64,000 nucleotides of DNA from Chondrus crispus (taxonomy: Eukaryota; Rhodophyta; Florideophyceae; Gigartinales; Gigartinaceae). How positions within the stretch are numbered: the stretch's first letter is position 1; every line of letters starts with the position of its first letter. The notes beneath the pieces were generated by a model. The model was given only the letters and a program-made list of their open reading frames with translations, was not told the DNA's origin and searched no databases. A program made the translations under genes and the position numbers. This document shows, piece after piece, positions 1 through 12,629 of the stretch. The stretch is from contig NW_005178692.1 in the NCBI RefSeq assembly GCF_000350225.1, positions 1 to 64,000 of the forward strand, written 5' to 3'.

Positions 1-889
1 ATCAAAGGGATCGACGTGACCCTCGTCGGATGGATACGCCATATCCCCGTCGAGATGGGCGAGGCGACCGGGGCCTACCCCCGTTGCCCCAAGGGGTACA
101 GAACGCCATCATGTACCTCCAAGATTGGGCTGGTGAGGCGCACCCCCAGCCCACGGAAGGAGGCGGAGGGGAGCCCGTTCTCTCCGCCCCTCGAATATTG
201 CAACGGCCGGACGTTGCAATCCAAGGCCACGAAGTATCCGATTACTTCGTAGAAGATGCCCAGTCGGGGTGGGGAAACCGTCCCCATCCGCGCGGCCAGG
301 GGCCCGTCGACGCGCTAGCTAACGATAGCCAAGCGAATAGCACTGACAGCTCGGGTAGTTCGAAAAACCCGTAAAGACGGTTACGTTCGCGCGGTCGCGT
401 GAACCATCTTGTCAAACCAACCTTGACCCGCCCCTATTTGTCCCCGGCGGGGGAGGGGAATGTTTACCGATATTATTCCCCTCAACCTCGCACAAGCGCA
501 CCGAGACACCCGTAAGCTCGGTGCGAAAGGACGAAGACGCTGAGGCAACCGTGAGCCCGGCGCACATGGAGGAAGGCACTGTGGAAACCGTGAGCCAAGT
601 GCCTAACAAGAAGCGCATCGAACGCGCCAGCGGCCCGACCCAGGGGGACCCAGGACCGCCAGAAGAATTCAAGCCGCGTACGAACGCGACTTGTCGCGGG
701 GACGCGGCCGACCGAAGGGCGCCCCGCGACCAAGGCCGAAGGACGCGGAAGAGAAGTCGGAACCGGCGCCGGCGGCCCAGGCGGAACGATCTCGCCGAGC
801 CGGGCACGCCGAAGGTGGTCGATGGCGTCATTTGCCTTATGACGTCGAAGATTTACAACGTCCTCGGCTCGATAGCCACGGAGGGAAAT

Positions 890-3612
890 GCCTTCAAGCC
901 CCGCACGATCGCCGTTGATACGTGCTCGGGGTACAATCTGGTGAGGAAGGCGGACCTTCCTCCCGATTGGTCGCGGTACGTCATCCGCGACGCACCACTG
1001 CCCCAATGGCAGGCGCGAATAGCAACCCGCTTAAGCTCTCGGCCGTCGTATGCCTGGCCGTGCGGTTGAGGAACACGACGTTCCGAATTCCGTTCGTCGT
1101 GGCGGACCAGCTCGCCGTGCCGGTCCTCCTTGGTACGGCCTTCATCGATACACACGTACGAAGTATCGACATCGAAGCTCAACGGTTGGAGCTCCGCCAA
1201 GGTGGCTCCGTTGCCATCGTCGACGGGAAGGGGGAGCCGACTCCCCCAACCAGGCGGCACGGACGTCAGACAAACCGGGCTGACGCACGCGACGAAGGCC
1301 CGCAGGCCATCCGAATCGCCCGCTGGGTTACCATTCCCGCCAGGTCGCAGGCCCGTGTGCGCGTTACTACGACGGGGAGGGGACTCGTGTTTATAGAGCC
1401 GAAGCCGTCACTCCAACACCGACATGGAGTGAGGCTGACGAACGGCGTCGTCGAGGTCCTGCCGAACCAGACCTTCGACGTCATCGTCGCGAACTTTTCG
1501 CGACAGGAAAGGCGGCTTCCGAAGCACACCGTCGTGGGATACGCGAAGCGCAACCCCCTCGCGATCTTGACGCCCGAACGTCGCATCGCCGAGGGGATCG
1601 CGCACGCGCTACATCTCACCGACTTGACCGATCAAGTCGGAACGGCAGGAGCTGGTCGACCAGGCTCCGCCCAGGGGGCAACCGTTGAGAAGAGAGGAGC
1701 CGGTACGGACGGCCGACCGGCGAAGTGCCCGCCGCCGGTAGGGGGCACTGCACCCGCCTCTGAAAAGGATCCCGAAAATCCGCCGGAGGATTGGGAAAAA
1801 GAAATCGACTTGTCATACATCGATGATGACAAGTTCCGGGGCCACGTGCTCGAGATGCTCCGTAAGCACTCGAGTCTGTGGAGCGGGGCGCTCGGAACGA
1901 TCCGAGCGACCGAACACCGCATTCCCCTCGAACCGGGTACGAAGCCGATACGTTCAATGCCCTACCGAAAGGGGCCGGCTATGCGTGAGATGGTCGCCAA
2001 GGAAGTCCACAAAATGTTGAACGCAGGGGTAATCGAACCTGCGAGCACCGAGTGGGCGTCCCCAGTGGTGCTCGTACCGAAGAAAGACGGCTCTTTTCGG
2101 TTCTGCGTGGACTACTGGCGTCTCAACGCAAAGACGGCAGCGGATTCGTATCCGCTGCCCCGGATGGACGACTGCATCGATTCGCTCGGAGATGCAGCCG
2201 TCTTTACGACGTTGGACTGCAATTCCAGTTATTGGCAGATCCCCGTCGCTCCGGAAGACCGGGACAAGACCACCTTCACTACGCATATGGGAACGTTTCG
2301 CCATTTGCGTATGCCGTTCGGGCTAAAAGGGGCACCGGCCACCTTCCAACGTGCCCTCGACATCATCCTATCTGGCGTCCGATGGCAGATATGCCTCGTT
2401 TACCTGGATGATGTCATCGTGTTTTCCCGTACGCACGGAGAACACGCAAAGCATCTCGACACTGTCTTGAGCTTGCTGAGGAGCGCCGGAATCTCCCTCA
2501 AGCTCAAGAAGTGTAGCTTCTTCCAACCGAAGGTGCACTACCTGGGGCATGTCATTTCCGCAGGTAAGCTGAGCGTCGCCGAAGCGGCGGCGGACGCCTT
2601 CAAGACGTTCACGTTTCCGAGGACGTTGACGCAGGTGCGCTCGTACCTCGGAGCGTGCAACGTCTACCGCCGCTTCGTGAAGGAGTTCGCGAAGATTGCG
2701 CGCCCATTAACGGACATGACGCGCAAGGACGCGGACCCCAACTTCGACGACCCGACCGAGCTGCAACTTCAAGCGTTCGAAGCATTGAAGGAGCGGATGA
2801 TTTCCCCGCCGATCCTAGCATTGCCGCAGTACGGTCGGCCGTACATGATCGACACGGATGCTAGTGCCTATCAACTGGGCTGTACGTTGCTCCAGGAACA
2901 CGAAGGCGCCAACGACTGGCGCCCCGTGGGGTATTGGTCGTACTCACTGTCCGATAGTGAGCGCAACTACAGCGCTACGGAGCGCGAATGCTTTGCCGTA
3001 GTGTGGGCCGTCCGCACACTACGGCCGTACATCGAAGGTACCAAGTTCATCGTCCGGACGGACCATGATGCCCTCCGATGGCTTATGTCCCTTACGGAGA
3101 GTTCCGGAAGGCTTACCCGGTGGCGACTGCGTTTGGCGGAATACGACTTCACCATCCAGTACCGCCCCGGGCGCGTGCACCAGGTGCCCGATGCCCTGTC
3201 ACGCCTCGTGTCGCCAAGGGTCACCGACGACCCTCGCCCAGCCGTCGAGGTGGATGACGACATTCCCACCTTCGATGCGGGTACGACCGTCCGTGACATG
3301 TCGGACGAGCTCGCGGACCACGTCTGTACCGCGAGCTGCGATCACAAGGCCGTCCATGTCTTCGTGACAACAAGGAACCAAGCTGGATCGCGAAGATGGT
3401 CGCGCCTCCGTACGGGCGACGAGCCGAGGGGCGAGGACGAGGCCCCCGCTCTTGAAGGACCCACCTCGTTCTGGGAGGAGAACGACGAGTTCGATGCTGT
3501 CGACATCGAGCGCGCCGAACAACCCGAAGTTGGCGCGCCCGCCTCCACGGTCGCCCCTCCGCAGGACGACCTTCCGGCCCCTCTTACGTTAGAGGAGATA
3601 GCCGAAGAGTAA
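890..3612 (+). CDS. Gypsy A protease-reverse transcriptase-RNase H region
   Basis: Retroelement pol region that would process the polyprotein and copy RNA to DNA in cytoplasmic particles. A retropepsin-like segment lies near 910-1190. RT motifs run about 1850-2560, with EWASPVVLVPKKDG, FCVDY, YPLPRMD, the substrate-loop motif MPFGLKGAPATFQRA and the catalytic YLDD at about 2401. RNase H follows at about 2840-3200 with DTDAS, YSATERE, RTDH and the closing PDALSRL. The C-terminal acidic tail (3240-3612) resembles no domain I know. It is followed directly by the integrase region. Relationship to chromoviruses is clear; the region as a whole is not intact. Confidence 0.85.
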
Positions 3613-3615
3613 CGC

Positions 3616-5073
3616 GTGGATGACTTCTGCCAGACCGTACTGGCACGACAGTCAGAGTCCCGGGACTCCGCGTTCTTCGAGGACCACCACGGGGTGCTCA
3701 AACGGAGACACCCCTTCGACCCTGACATCGTGCAGGTCGTGGTGCCACGGACGCTACGGGCTCGGCTTCTCCAGCTCTGCCACACATCAACCATCGCGGG
3801 GCACCCGGGCCAGAACCGTATGTACTTCGCGCTCCGTCGCGAGTACTACTGGCCCCATCTCGCTGCAGATGTCGCAGCTACGGTGCGAGGGTGCCGAACA
3901 TGCGCGATGAACCGTGTTAAGTTGCGGAAACACCTCAATCGTTTGAAGTTGTTTCCGGCAACACGGCCGCTTGAGAGCCTCGCCATCGACATCTTGGGAC
4001 CGCTACTCAAGACGAAGGCAGGGAAACGGTTCCTTCTCGTAATTACGGACCGTTTCACCAAGCTGACTCAAGTTGTGGCACTGCGGACCGTAACCGCGTA
4101 CACGGTAGCCGTCGCGTTCTGCGACGCGTGAGTATTTAAATACGGCGTCCCACGCTCGCTACTGTCGGATAACGGACCGCAGTTTAACGCGAAGTTCTTC
4201 CACAGCACGTGCCGTGTCCTGGGGGTGACAAACTTGTACACTTCGGCGTACCACCCCCAGACGAACGGGCAGGTCGAGCGATACAACCGGACGATCGCTT
4301 CGATGTTACGGAATTACGTCGGCGAACATCAGGACGACTGGGACGTGTACGTGGGGCCGCTCACGTACGCGTACAACTCCCACGTACATCGTACGACGAG
4401 TACCACGCCCTTCGAGCTCGTCCTCAGCCGACCCCCGCCGGAGTTCTCTCTACGTAGAGCCGACGGTGACGCGCCCCCGTCCGATAGGGGCAACGCGCGC
4501 GCTGAATTCCTCAAGACGTTGGACGACACGATCCAGAAGGCGTACGGGAGCCTGCGCCGGACGCAGGCTCGGTACAAGCGCGACTTCGATAAGCGCATCA
4601 GACGGCTCAACGCACGTATCAAGCCAGGTAATTACGTATACCTGAACCCCACCGATGGGGCAAAGACGTCTAACAAACTCGCGTCGCCCGCCGTTGGGCC
4701 ATACCGGGTACTCGCCAACGACCGGCGAACCATCACGATCGATCGTGATGGTGTCACCGAGCGCGTCTCCGCAGACCGCTGCGTGTACGCGCCACCACTG
4801 ACGGGCGCGCCACGGGCGAGTACAACAACCCCAAGTGACCTTGCCGACAAGGTCACCGAGGGCACGCAGTATGCCGTGGAACGATTACTCCGGCATCGAG
4901 CCATGGAGGACGGAACAATCGAGTTTCTCATCAAGTGGGCGGATTACGACACGCCCACATGGACCGCCCGGACTCACGTTCCGGAGGAGTTGGTGTCTCG
5001 TTACGCCCAACACCTCCGGAGACGCACCAGCAGGAACCTCACGTCTGACGCGAATGCGGACGTTCACGCTTGA
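3616..5073 (+). CDS. Gypsy A integrase and chromodomain region
   Basis: DNA-integration part of the element. An H2C2 zinc-binding region is seen at about 3770-3910 (spaced HTST..GHPG then CRTCAMN). The D,D,E core follows, with the first Asp in LAIDILGPL near 3985, the second in the NGPQF block near 4175, and the Glu in PQTNGQVERYN near 4260-4290. A GPY/F-like module (AVGPYRVL, about 4690) precedes a C-terminal chromodomain at about 4880-4990 (YAVERLLRHR...FLIKWADYDTPTW). In chromoviruses the chromodomain steers insertion to marked chromatin. The region is broken and lies next to an opposite-strand coding region downstream. Confidence 0.8.
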
Positions 5074-6834
5074 GAGGGGGGCCCTCAACCGCTTCGTTAC
5101 GGTTGACGTGAGGACCGCACAGAAGTCAAGCCGTATTTGACTTCCGAAACCCAAGGACGCACGACGTAAGGCGTAAGTAAGGATGAGGCAGTACGGACTA
5201 CCTCAAGGAATTGTGGCCCTCGTATTGACCGACTATACGAGGGTCGACGTGTACTTGAACGGATAAGGCGAATGCTCCTTTGTGGGAGCAGAAAGGTCGG
5301 ACGCTTCCCCCCGAACTGGGTCGCCGGACATTCGGTTAAGTCCGGCAACCGCGGCGAGAGGACGTCCGACGAACGAGACGATCACCTGCACAAGGCAGCC
5401 GGTACCGGAAGCAGTTAGGCTTCCGTCAGCCGATCGTTGGCGAGCGCTTACGGAGTCGGATGCGAGAATTCGCGTCTTAGGGGACACGAAACGTCCCAGG
5501 GATGGCCGCCTAGAATGCGGCATTATGCTCAAGTCGCGCCAGGTGAGCGTGGGAGCGAACGGATTGCACAAAGCAAGGCGCGAGGTGTGAAGAATAGCGT
5601 ACGCATACTTTGGTACGGGCCGAGTGAGGACGGAGGAGGGGGCGGACGAACAACCGCCACTCCACTGTCACGATAATATGACAAGAGAGGCACCGCATGG
5701 CCTCAGAGAATGATTGGGATGATGACGGTCACCCCAGGGGTGATATAATGCTGTACAGTGCTTGGGCCGCCGACGCGAACAACATGGAAAAAATAAGGAG
5801 AAATAAGTCCTACTGTGCAGCACTCGGTGTCAATCTGCCACCACGGGCAGGAGAAAATTAACGAAAAAGTATTCGCGAAAATGGACAACTCACGTGAGCA
5901 AACGCATGCACGTTGGCATGCGAGACACGCAATGGCACGCGGGATGGCCGAAAGTACCCTCGGCCTGACCGGTTCGACGGCCCGTACCGCACCCCGACGG
6001 AGACACACTCTCTGGCGGCGACAACGGAAGCGGCGCTCCGGACACGCGGCCTGCCGACGACACCGTCTGTGGTCGGCAGCTGGAGGGCAACCGCGCCGAA
6101 ACCGCCACCTTACCCGGAAACGAAAAATATTGGGTGGTGGAAATTGCGGCGGGCAAACAGGTGGCCCGGACCACACGTGCACGGCGCCGCGCGCGTGTTA
6201 GACGACCGACATGCAGCGACGAGCGCGATTCAAATCACCACCACCGACGTTCGTGGTGAGTGAACCGATGACGGCTTCGACAAGGGGACGTCACGAGCCC
6301 TTCGTGCTCGGAAGCCGCGCAAAAACCCCCGACGTCGACAAGGCCGACGTCGGGGCGACCTTCACAGACCTGAGACAGAGGGCCCCCACGACAACACGGA
6401 TGCCGTTGCTCGTCAAGAACGACCGCGCCGAGGGCGGCGCAGCATGACCTGCAACCTGCGAGCTCGTCTTGGACCGTCTTCTGCAGCGTGTGCGTCGGTA
6501 CGTGCGCGCCGCCGGTCACCGCACGTGTCGGGAAGTGCTCGCGCCGCACCGCCAATGGAGACGCACCGGAGGCCGCACTGGGAAGGACATGGCGAAGAGG
6601 AAGGGGATTGTACCCATGGCGAGGTGTGGAGTGTCGAATGGTAAAGAAAAGGGGGGCGCAGTCGCAGATAGCGCGACCCCACGGCTCGGGCGTATGCCAG
6701 GAGGTCGCTCGCGGAAGGACACCCGTGGAAAGCGGCATGAGAAAAGACCAAGGGCAGTAAGGTCCCGGGATCCCTTTATTCGAAGGAGCACGCGCTACAG
6801 CTAACACTCGCGGCGAACCAGGGCAAAAGCGAGC
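5074..6834. other. Gypsy A noncoding spacer between chromodomain and antisense region
   Basis: About 1.7 kb of GC-rich sequence with only short, mutually contradictory open frames. It starts with a G-rich run after a GACGTTCAC motif; a very similar motif plus G-run recurs at about 9887-9906 just before the 3' LTR, so the polypurine context may be duplicated at both ends of the antisense region. I see no gene in it. Confidence 0.5.
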
Positions 6835-9048
6835 TCAGTGGCTCGAGTCGTTCGAAGGCACTCGGGACCCCGGTTCGTAATACCTCGAAGGACAGTAGCC
6901 GGGGTAAGAGGGGGCCTCCGCCGCCACCTCGGCGACGCTGGGCATCGCCAGGACGTCGTGGCCGTCGACAGGTTCAGCTGTGTCAGGAGGGTTGTAAGCT
7001 CGCGGCTGGGAATTAGCTGCCTCGTAGTCAGCGTACGGATCACGGAGAGCGGGAGTCGCCGAAGCGCGGGGAGCGGCGTGAATTACGGGCAGAGAAACCG
7101 GCAGGGGTGCCCGCAAAATATCGCGCTCGCGCCGGTAGCGCTCTCGATCGCGCGACACGCGCTCGTACGCCGTGCGCATAGACGACAGCTCGTGTTGCAA
7201 CCGCTGTAGTTCCATCGTCCGTGCCCCAAGGTCGTCACGAAGCCCTCGCGCCTCGTCACTCCGGGCAAGAAACCACGACCCGAGAGTACGAATAAGACCG
7301 GCTACAGTCCAAGAACGCCGCAGAGCGGCACCTAGAGCGCGCCGCAACTCGGGAATGGATGCCAGTTCCCCTGGAGGAAGCACGAGGGCCCGCACGGAGC
7401 GGGTATGGTCGGGGCCCTGCTCCGCCTCGCTGAGGGGAGGGACGGGAAGGACGTCCTGTACACAGTTGATACCTCCCTCGAGGCAGGGGCTGTCTGCTGT
7501 CGGTGCCGTGAAGGGAGGACGTGGTGCAGAGCCAACGGAGTCCGGACCAACAGCGTCCAGGTCGCGATAGCGTTTCCGCCGACCGCGCCGGCTCTCCGAA
7601 CCGACGCCTCCCCTCTTTCCCGTACCGCCTCCCACTGGGGTGACAGGGACAGGACGCGCCACGAGCGTCCGACAGGGCATCATACGCGAGGAAAGGACAC
7701 CTGACCCCCGTGGTGTAGTCGATCCACGAGCGGTGGTTTTGCGAACTCACCTCCCCCGCCCGTTTCATGAGACCAATAACGTGATTGAACGCCCACGGTA
7801 CGTGAGCGGATTCGTGTTCCGAAAGACGAAGCGCAACGCGGGGCATGCCCGTTGCGATGCGCTCCACAAATGAGATAGTGGGACTCGGTTGTAAGAAAAC
7901 CCCCTTATTCATGTGCACTTCGGCCATGAAAGCGCAGCACAAAGACCACGCCCACTCTCGCTCGTAATTGTACGTCAGAAGAGAGTGGGCGGGGTGCTGC
8001 GAGTTGGCACAAGCCAGACCGAAATGCTTCAGAATTGGGGGTAGAAGGGGATGAGTCCCCAGCGAGGGGAAGCTCTCCCGCACGACTACAGGAAGAGACG
8101 GGAAATCCGCAGTCGACAAACCGGACGCGAAGGCGACCGACGGGGTAACTCTACCATCCAGCTCGCCCTCCCCTCTGCACGCGGACCAATCGTAATGCGC
8201 AAAGGAGACGGCATGTAAGCGCATTAGAGAACACGACGACTTCTGCAGAGCTACTCGGGCCCTCGTGAATGCGTAAGCACGAGGGGACACGTATAGTCCG
8301 GCTACCTCGGACAACACGGAAACCGTCGGGGGTAAACTTGTCCTGAGCCAGAGAGGAGTGAGCCCATGCGGTCAAGGTAGGCTACCTCCGCAATACTGTA
8401 CGCAAACGTGCGGTCCCCAGGTAACTCGTCGGGTACCTGGTATCCCGAACCCCAACCCTCGGCCATCAAGCGGTGAAGCGACGAAGACGCCTCTTCCGCT
8501 CCACCCGCCTCGTAAATCTTAAAAATGCGGGCGAGATCGGGGCGGAGCCATCTGCAGGAGGTCAACTCCTCTACGGTCACATTCGAGCGACCGCGGATTC
8601 GCCAGGGATAGCGCAGCTCACGGATATGGAGCTGCGCAGCATCCGGCGAGGGCTCCCCCAACCACTGAGTAGTGGAGGGTAATTCCCCATCTCCTTCGAC
8701 AGGAGAGGGATTGGAAGCAGGAGACTGATGGCTTGAAAGCGCGCCGGGAGAGGTATTGTTTGTGGCCTCCGGACGGTCGACAGGCCGGACCTCGACCGGC
8801 GGAGGGGAGGTAGTCGCTGGACGGAACGACAATACCGGCTGCGGCGGGCCCTCCGTGGGGGCCACCAGCTCTACAGACACGGTAGTCGAACAAGAGCGAC
8901 ACTTTTGGAACGCCGGCGGTAGCGGCGGGGCCGCCCTCGTCAAGTCGACGGTCGCCTCATGCGGACAGGACGACGCGCCCGGGAGGCCACCCTCACTCGA
9001 AGATGGGACCACGGGCGTCGGCCGCGGGGTAGAGGTCCAGTCTGCCAT
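6835..9048 (-). CDS. Opposite-strand coding region (aORF) of Gypsy A, broken
   Basis: Reads right to left inside element A, between pol and the 3' LTR. From the Met near 9048 it has a Pro/Ser-rich, probably disordered N-terminal third. A compact central segment follows (about 7700-8300) with the run HPLLPPILKHFGLA, then EWAWSLCCAFMAEV, and ends in SWIDYTTGV. A Pro/Arg-rich linker leads to a strongly predicted coiled coil (about 7020-7260, rich in E, R, L heptads) and an acidic Tyr/Pro tail. Element B has the same order of parts and matching EWA and DY-TGV motifs in the same location and orientation. Position and layout recall the antisense ORFs of plant Tat-lineage Gypsy elements; function unknown. 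It carries a few breaks and is treated as a fossil. Confidence 0.6.
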
Positions 9049-9582
9049 GCCGGAGATGGTCAGCGGAAGCTCTCAAGAGTGGAATGAGACACTGAGCGGT
9101 GGGGAATGGCTGCACACGCTACGGGCGGGGCTGGCTTGGAGACCAGGAGGGGGGTGGCGGACTGGTCACGGACTATTTGAGTCATCTCAGACGCCACCCT
9201 GGACAACACGTACCAAGTGCACAGAAGCTACCGCGTGTCTTCCAGCACGCATACGGCGCACCGACCGCTGCCACGTATCGTGGCATACAGTAAGGGCATA
9301 CAGTCCATCAGCGCTCGCGTGTACAGCGAGCACCAACGAACACCACGTATGCACTCCGCCTGCCCCTGCGCCGTATCATACTCAATACGCCGTCAGACCG
9401 GCCCGCACGTCGGACACACGGAGTCGCCGCCCGCGCACGGGTGGCGAATGAGGCGGACCAACAATTGCTGCCCTCTCGCGGATGGGCAGCGCGCGGGCAA
9501 GAAGCCGGAGCGCGAGGAGCGCCGGAAAAAGTCCGCGGGGAGCGCCGCGGGCCGAGCGCAGCGAGGCCCAGGCGTTACCACG

Positions 9583-9758
9583 CTGACTAACATAAGGATC
9601 CTCGTGGCGCCTCGTCGCGCCGCAAGCCCTCGCCATCGCTGGCGAGGGCTGACTAACATAAGGATCCTCGTCGGGCCTCGTCGCGCCGCATGTCCTCGCC
9701 ATCGCTGGCGAGGGCTGACTAACATAAGGATTTCCGTCGCGCCTCGTCGCGCGGCTCA
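9583..9758. repeat. 66-bp tandem repeat with hairpin in each unit (about 2.7 copies)
   Basis: Units start at 9583, 9649 and 9715 with CTGACTAACATAAGGAT. The first two units end in a self-complementary CCTCGCC-atcgct-GGCGAGG stem. The third copy is partial. It lies between the start of the antisense region (9048) and the 3' LTR (9910). Confidence 0.85.
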
Positions 9759-9909
9759 CTGAAAATGGAAAGCAGAAGGCACCCAGCACGGACGGACAGG
9801 GAATCACGGGGGCGGTAAGGATGGCTGTCGCCCGGCTGTGAGGAGGTAACGGACAGGTTCGACAAGCCTCAGGAGTGAACGTGGACGTTCACTCTTGAGG
9901 GGGGGGTGA

Positions 9910-10502
9910 TGTGGTATAACCCCAAACGGAAATTAGATTAGGATCGGATCAGGGACAGTAAGGCGACGAGCCCTACAGCCATGCGCGCACACACGAGTCC
10001 GCCGCGTGTACGGGACGCGTACTACACGTGGAATGTCATCCCCGCCGGCTGACAGCGTTGCAGTGTCGGTAGACCGGCACTACTGTAGAGTTATGATAGA
10101 CTACAATGTACATTAAATATGAGCGGACCGCCGGCGGTGGAGGACGACAAGGAGGGACTTGTCAAGCATCCTCCACCTTGGTCCGCCCGCTTACGTTTAG
10201 GCACTTCCGTCCGTTTTACCTAGGAGTAGCACCGCGCGCGGGTTGAGGACGCGCGTAGCACGCCCACGAGCCGGCTCCGCCTCCGCCCGTCGGTACTGGA
10301 TCGTCACCCAGTACCGCTCCGGGGCGTCGAGGCGTAGAACCGCTCGCGCGTGCGCGCGTCCTCCCCGATCCCGCTCTACCACCGCTACCTCGAGCCCGTG
10401 CTCGGTACCGTGGGTGGGCCGTGCTTCTGTCTTCCCGCCGATCGGGGTCTTTCCGAACTGTCAGTACTCAACCCCCTCGTCGTTGGGGGTGATTATACTA
10501 CA
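9910..10502 (+). repeat. 3' LTR of Gypsy A
   Basis: Begins TGTGGTATAAC directly after a run of eight Gs. The end is set near a TTATACTACA motif that aligns with the GATTATTCTACC motif near the end of the LTR of element B. Sequence after it is the protease-RT linker of element B. The mate LTR is outside the window, so the ends are approximate by tens of bases on the right. Confidence 0.55.
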
Positions 10503-10509
10503 CTAACCA

Positions 10510-12581
10510 TTCAGCCAGCCACAAGAGTGGCTGAAGCTAAGGAGGGGGGAGGAAACAAAAATAATCTTCCCCCTACAGTACCCCCTTTGGGTACCGTACA
10601 GGATGCGGGACAAGACAAGTCCGATACGGAAGAAGAACAGGAGAGAACCGACACGGATGAAGCCCCCCGATTGTGGACCGAGGATGTCCACATCGGTGAG
10701 GAAGACGGAGAGCTACGCGAAAAAATAGTAGCTATGCTCTCCGAATTCAAGGAGATGTGGAATGGCCGCCTCGAGAAGATTGGTGCCACCAAGCACCGCA
10801 TCGACCTCAAGGCGGGGGCCAATTTCATCTACCAAGCTCCGTACCGGGCTGGTCCAACCGCACGGGAAAAGGAAAAAACCGAGGTGAACCGCATGCTGCG
10901 GGGCGGCGACATCGAGCCGGCCACAGCAGAATGGGCCAGTCCTGTGGTCTTCGTACCCAAAAAGGACGGTACCATGCGGTTCTGTGTGGACTACCGCAAT
11001 CTAAACGCACTTACCATCCGGGATTCCTATCCCCTACCGCGAATGGATTAGTGCATCGACTCACACGGCGACGCTACAGTATTCACTACGCTTGATTGCA
11101 ATAGTGGATACTGGCAAGTTGAAGTCGCCGAGGAGGACCGCGATAAGACAACGTTCGCGTCGCACTGCGGTCTATACCGGTTTGTGGGGATGCTGTTCGG
11201 TTTAAGGAATGCCCCAGCCACTTTCCGAAGGGCTGTGGACATCATCCTCTCCCGAGTTTAATGGGAAACCGCATTGGTGTACTTGGATGACGTCATCGTG
11301 TACTCTAAATCCATTACGGAACACCTCGACCACGTTAGGGAGGTACTAAAACTGCTGTACACCGCCGGGGTATCGCTGAAGATATCGAAATGTACATTCT
11401 TCGACACTTCAGTGACGTACCTGGGGCACATAATCCGACCGGGACGGTTAGAGGTCGAGAGGCGCAACGTCATCGCTATCGAGCGGGCGCTACCTCCCTC
11501 TAACCAAACGGAATTACGCTCCTTCCTGGGGATGTGCAATGTCTACAGGCGGTTCGTCCCGAACTTCGCCAAAATTGCTGCTCCCCTCAATAGGAAGACG
11601 AGCAAGGATCACCCCTTCGAACTGGGAGTCCTATCCGATTCGGAATATGAGGCCTTTGCCGAGCTAAAGAAGAGGCTGGTCTCACCGCTCATCCTGGCTC
11701 TACCCCGTCACGGTTACAATTACACGCTCGACACGGACGCATGTGCGTGCCAAGTGGGGTGTGCCCTGCTGCAAGACCAATCGAACGGAGATAAATTACC
11801 GATTGGCTACTGGAGCCGTAGTCTCACGGATGCTGAGAAGAATTACACGACGACCGAGAAGGAGTGCCTTGCAGTCGTCTGGAGCATCCTGGCATTACGC
11901 CCTTACCTGTACGGTGCCACCTTCAATCGCCGAACGGACCATGAGGCCCTCCGGTGGGTCCTCAATTTGACGGACAGCTCCGGACGGCTCGCCCGCTGGC
12001 GGTTACGCCTGGCGGAGTACGACTACGACGTGCAATACCGGCTGGGTGTCAAACACCAATTGGCGGATGGGGTGTCTCGCCTCCGGACGGACGAAGTGGA
12101 AACCGCCGCGGTAGACGACGAAGTCCCGTGTTTCGTCGTTCAAGTGTCAAGACAGGAGCCTAACTTGGGGCCCGTCGATATTGACTGGGTCCCAGCTACC
12201 GAACGGAGTCCGGGGAATGCGCGAGAGAGGCCTCAGGCCCTTGCCGTAACTCCCGAACAAACGGACGTATCGTCCCTGTCGGTTGAGAAATTTATCCAAG
12301 CACAGGCGGCGGACGAGTTCTGCATCCATGCCGCCCGAACTGTCGGAGCGCCAGACTCAAAGTATGACGTGGACCGTTACGGTTTCTTGGTGCCGAGGTC
12401 CCCTCTTGATGGGACAATGCAACGCGTCGTCCCGAAACGGTTAAGGGCCAAGGTGCTGTATTTGGCACACCACCCGAGGTTGGCCGGACACCTTGGTGGG
12501 ACCAGGATGTACTATATCCTGAGAAGGGAGTACTACTGGCCCCACATGGCCAACGACGTGTACGCCACCATACGGAACTGA
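10510..12581 (+). CDS. Gypsy B reverse transcriptase-RNase H and integrase zinc region
   Basis: Starts in the acidic linker upstream of RT. RT motifs [37 protein letters not shown] and catalytic YLDDVIVYS (about 11280) lie in order; RNase H follows with DTDA (about 11730), [20 protein letters not shown] and a closing LADGVSRL. The integrase H2C2 region begins near 12470 ([14 protein letters not shown]). Identity of motifs with element A shows the same clade. The region is broken in a few places. Confidence 0.8.
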
Positions 12582-12629
12582 CAATCGTGCTCTGCGACAC
12601 GGGGCACGATTGTACGTCATCAAAAGGAC

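Larger units (their letters stand above)
1..10502 (+). mobile_element. Gypsy element A (chromodomain LTR retrotransposon), left end outside window, broken
   Basis: Parts in order: a gag-like Pro-rich remnant (about 30-374), protease, reverse transcriptase and RNase H (about 890-3612), integrase plus chromodomain (3616-5073), a roughly 1.7-kb noncoding stretch, an opposite-strand coding region (6835-9048), a 66-bp tandem repeat, a G-run polypurine tract ending near 9909, and a 3' LTR (9910-10502). The order RT-RNase H-integrase-chromodomain places it among Gypsy chromoviruses. It is old and broken, with a handful of interruptions. The 5' LTR lies left of the window. The block is clearly richer in G+C than the host DNA after 19 kb. 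The LTR start is supported by the polypurine tract and by the same TGTGGTA start in element B; its end is approximate. Confidence 0.85.

Noticed and set aside
5703-6807. Several 90-190 codon frames on both strands in the Gypsy A spacer
   Set aside because: Overlapping, Arg/Pro-rich and contradictory; no counterpart in Gypsy B.
9583-9758. CRISPR-like array
   Set aside because: Units are contiguous 66-bp tandem repeats without variable spacers, inside a eukaryotic retroelement.
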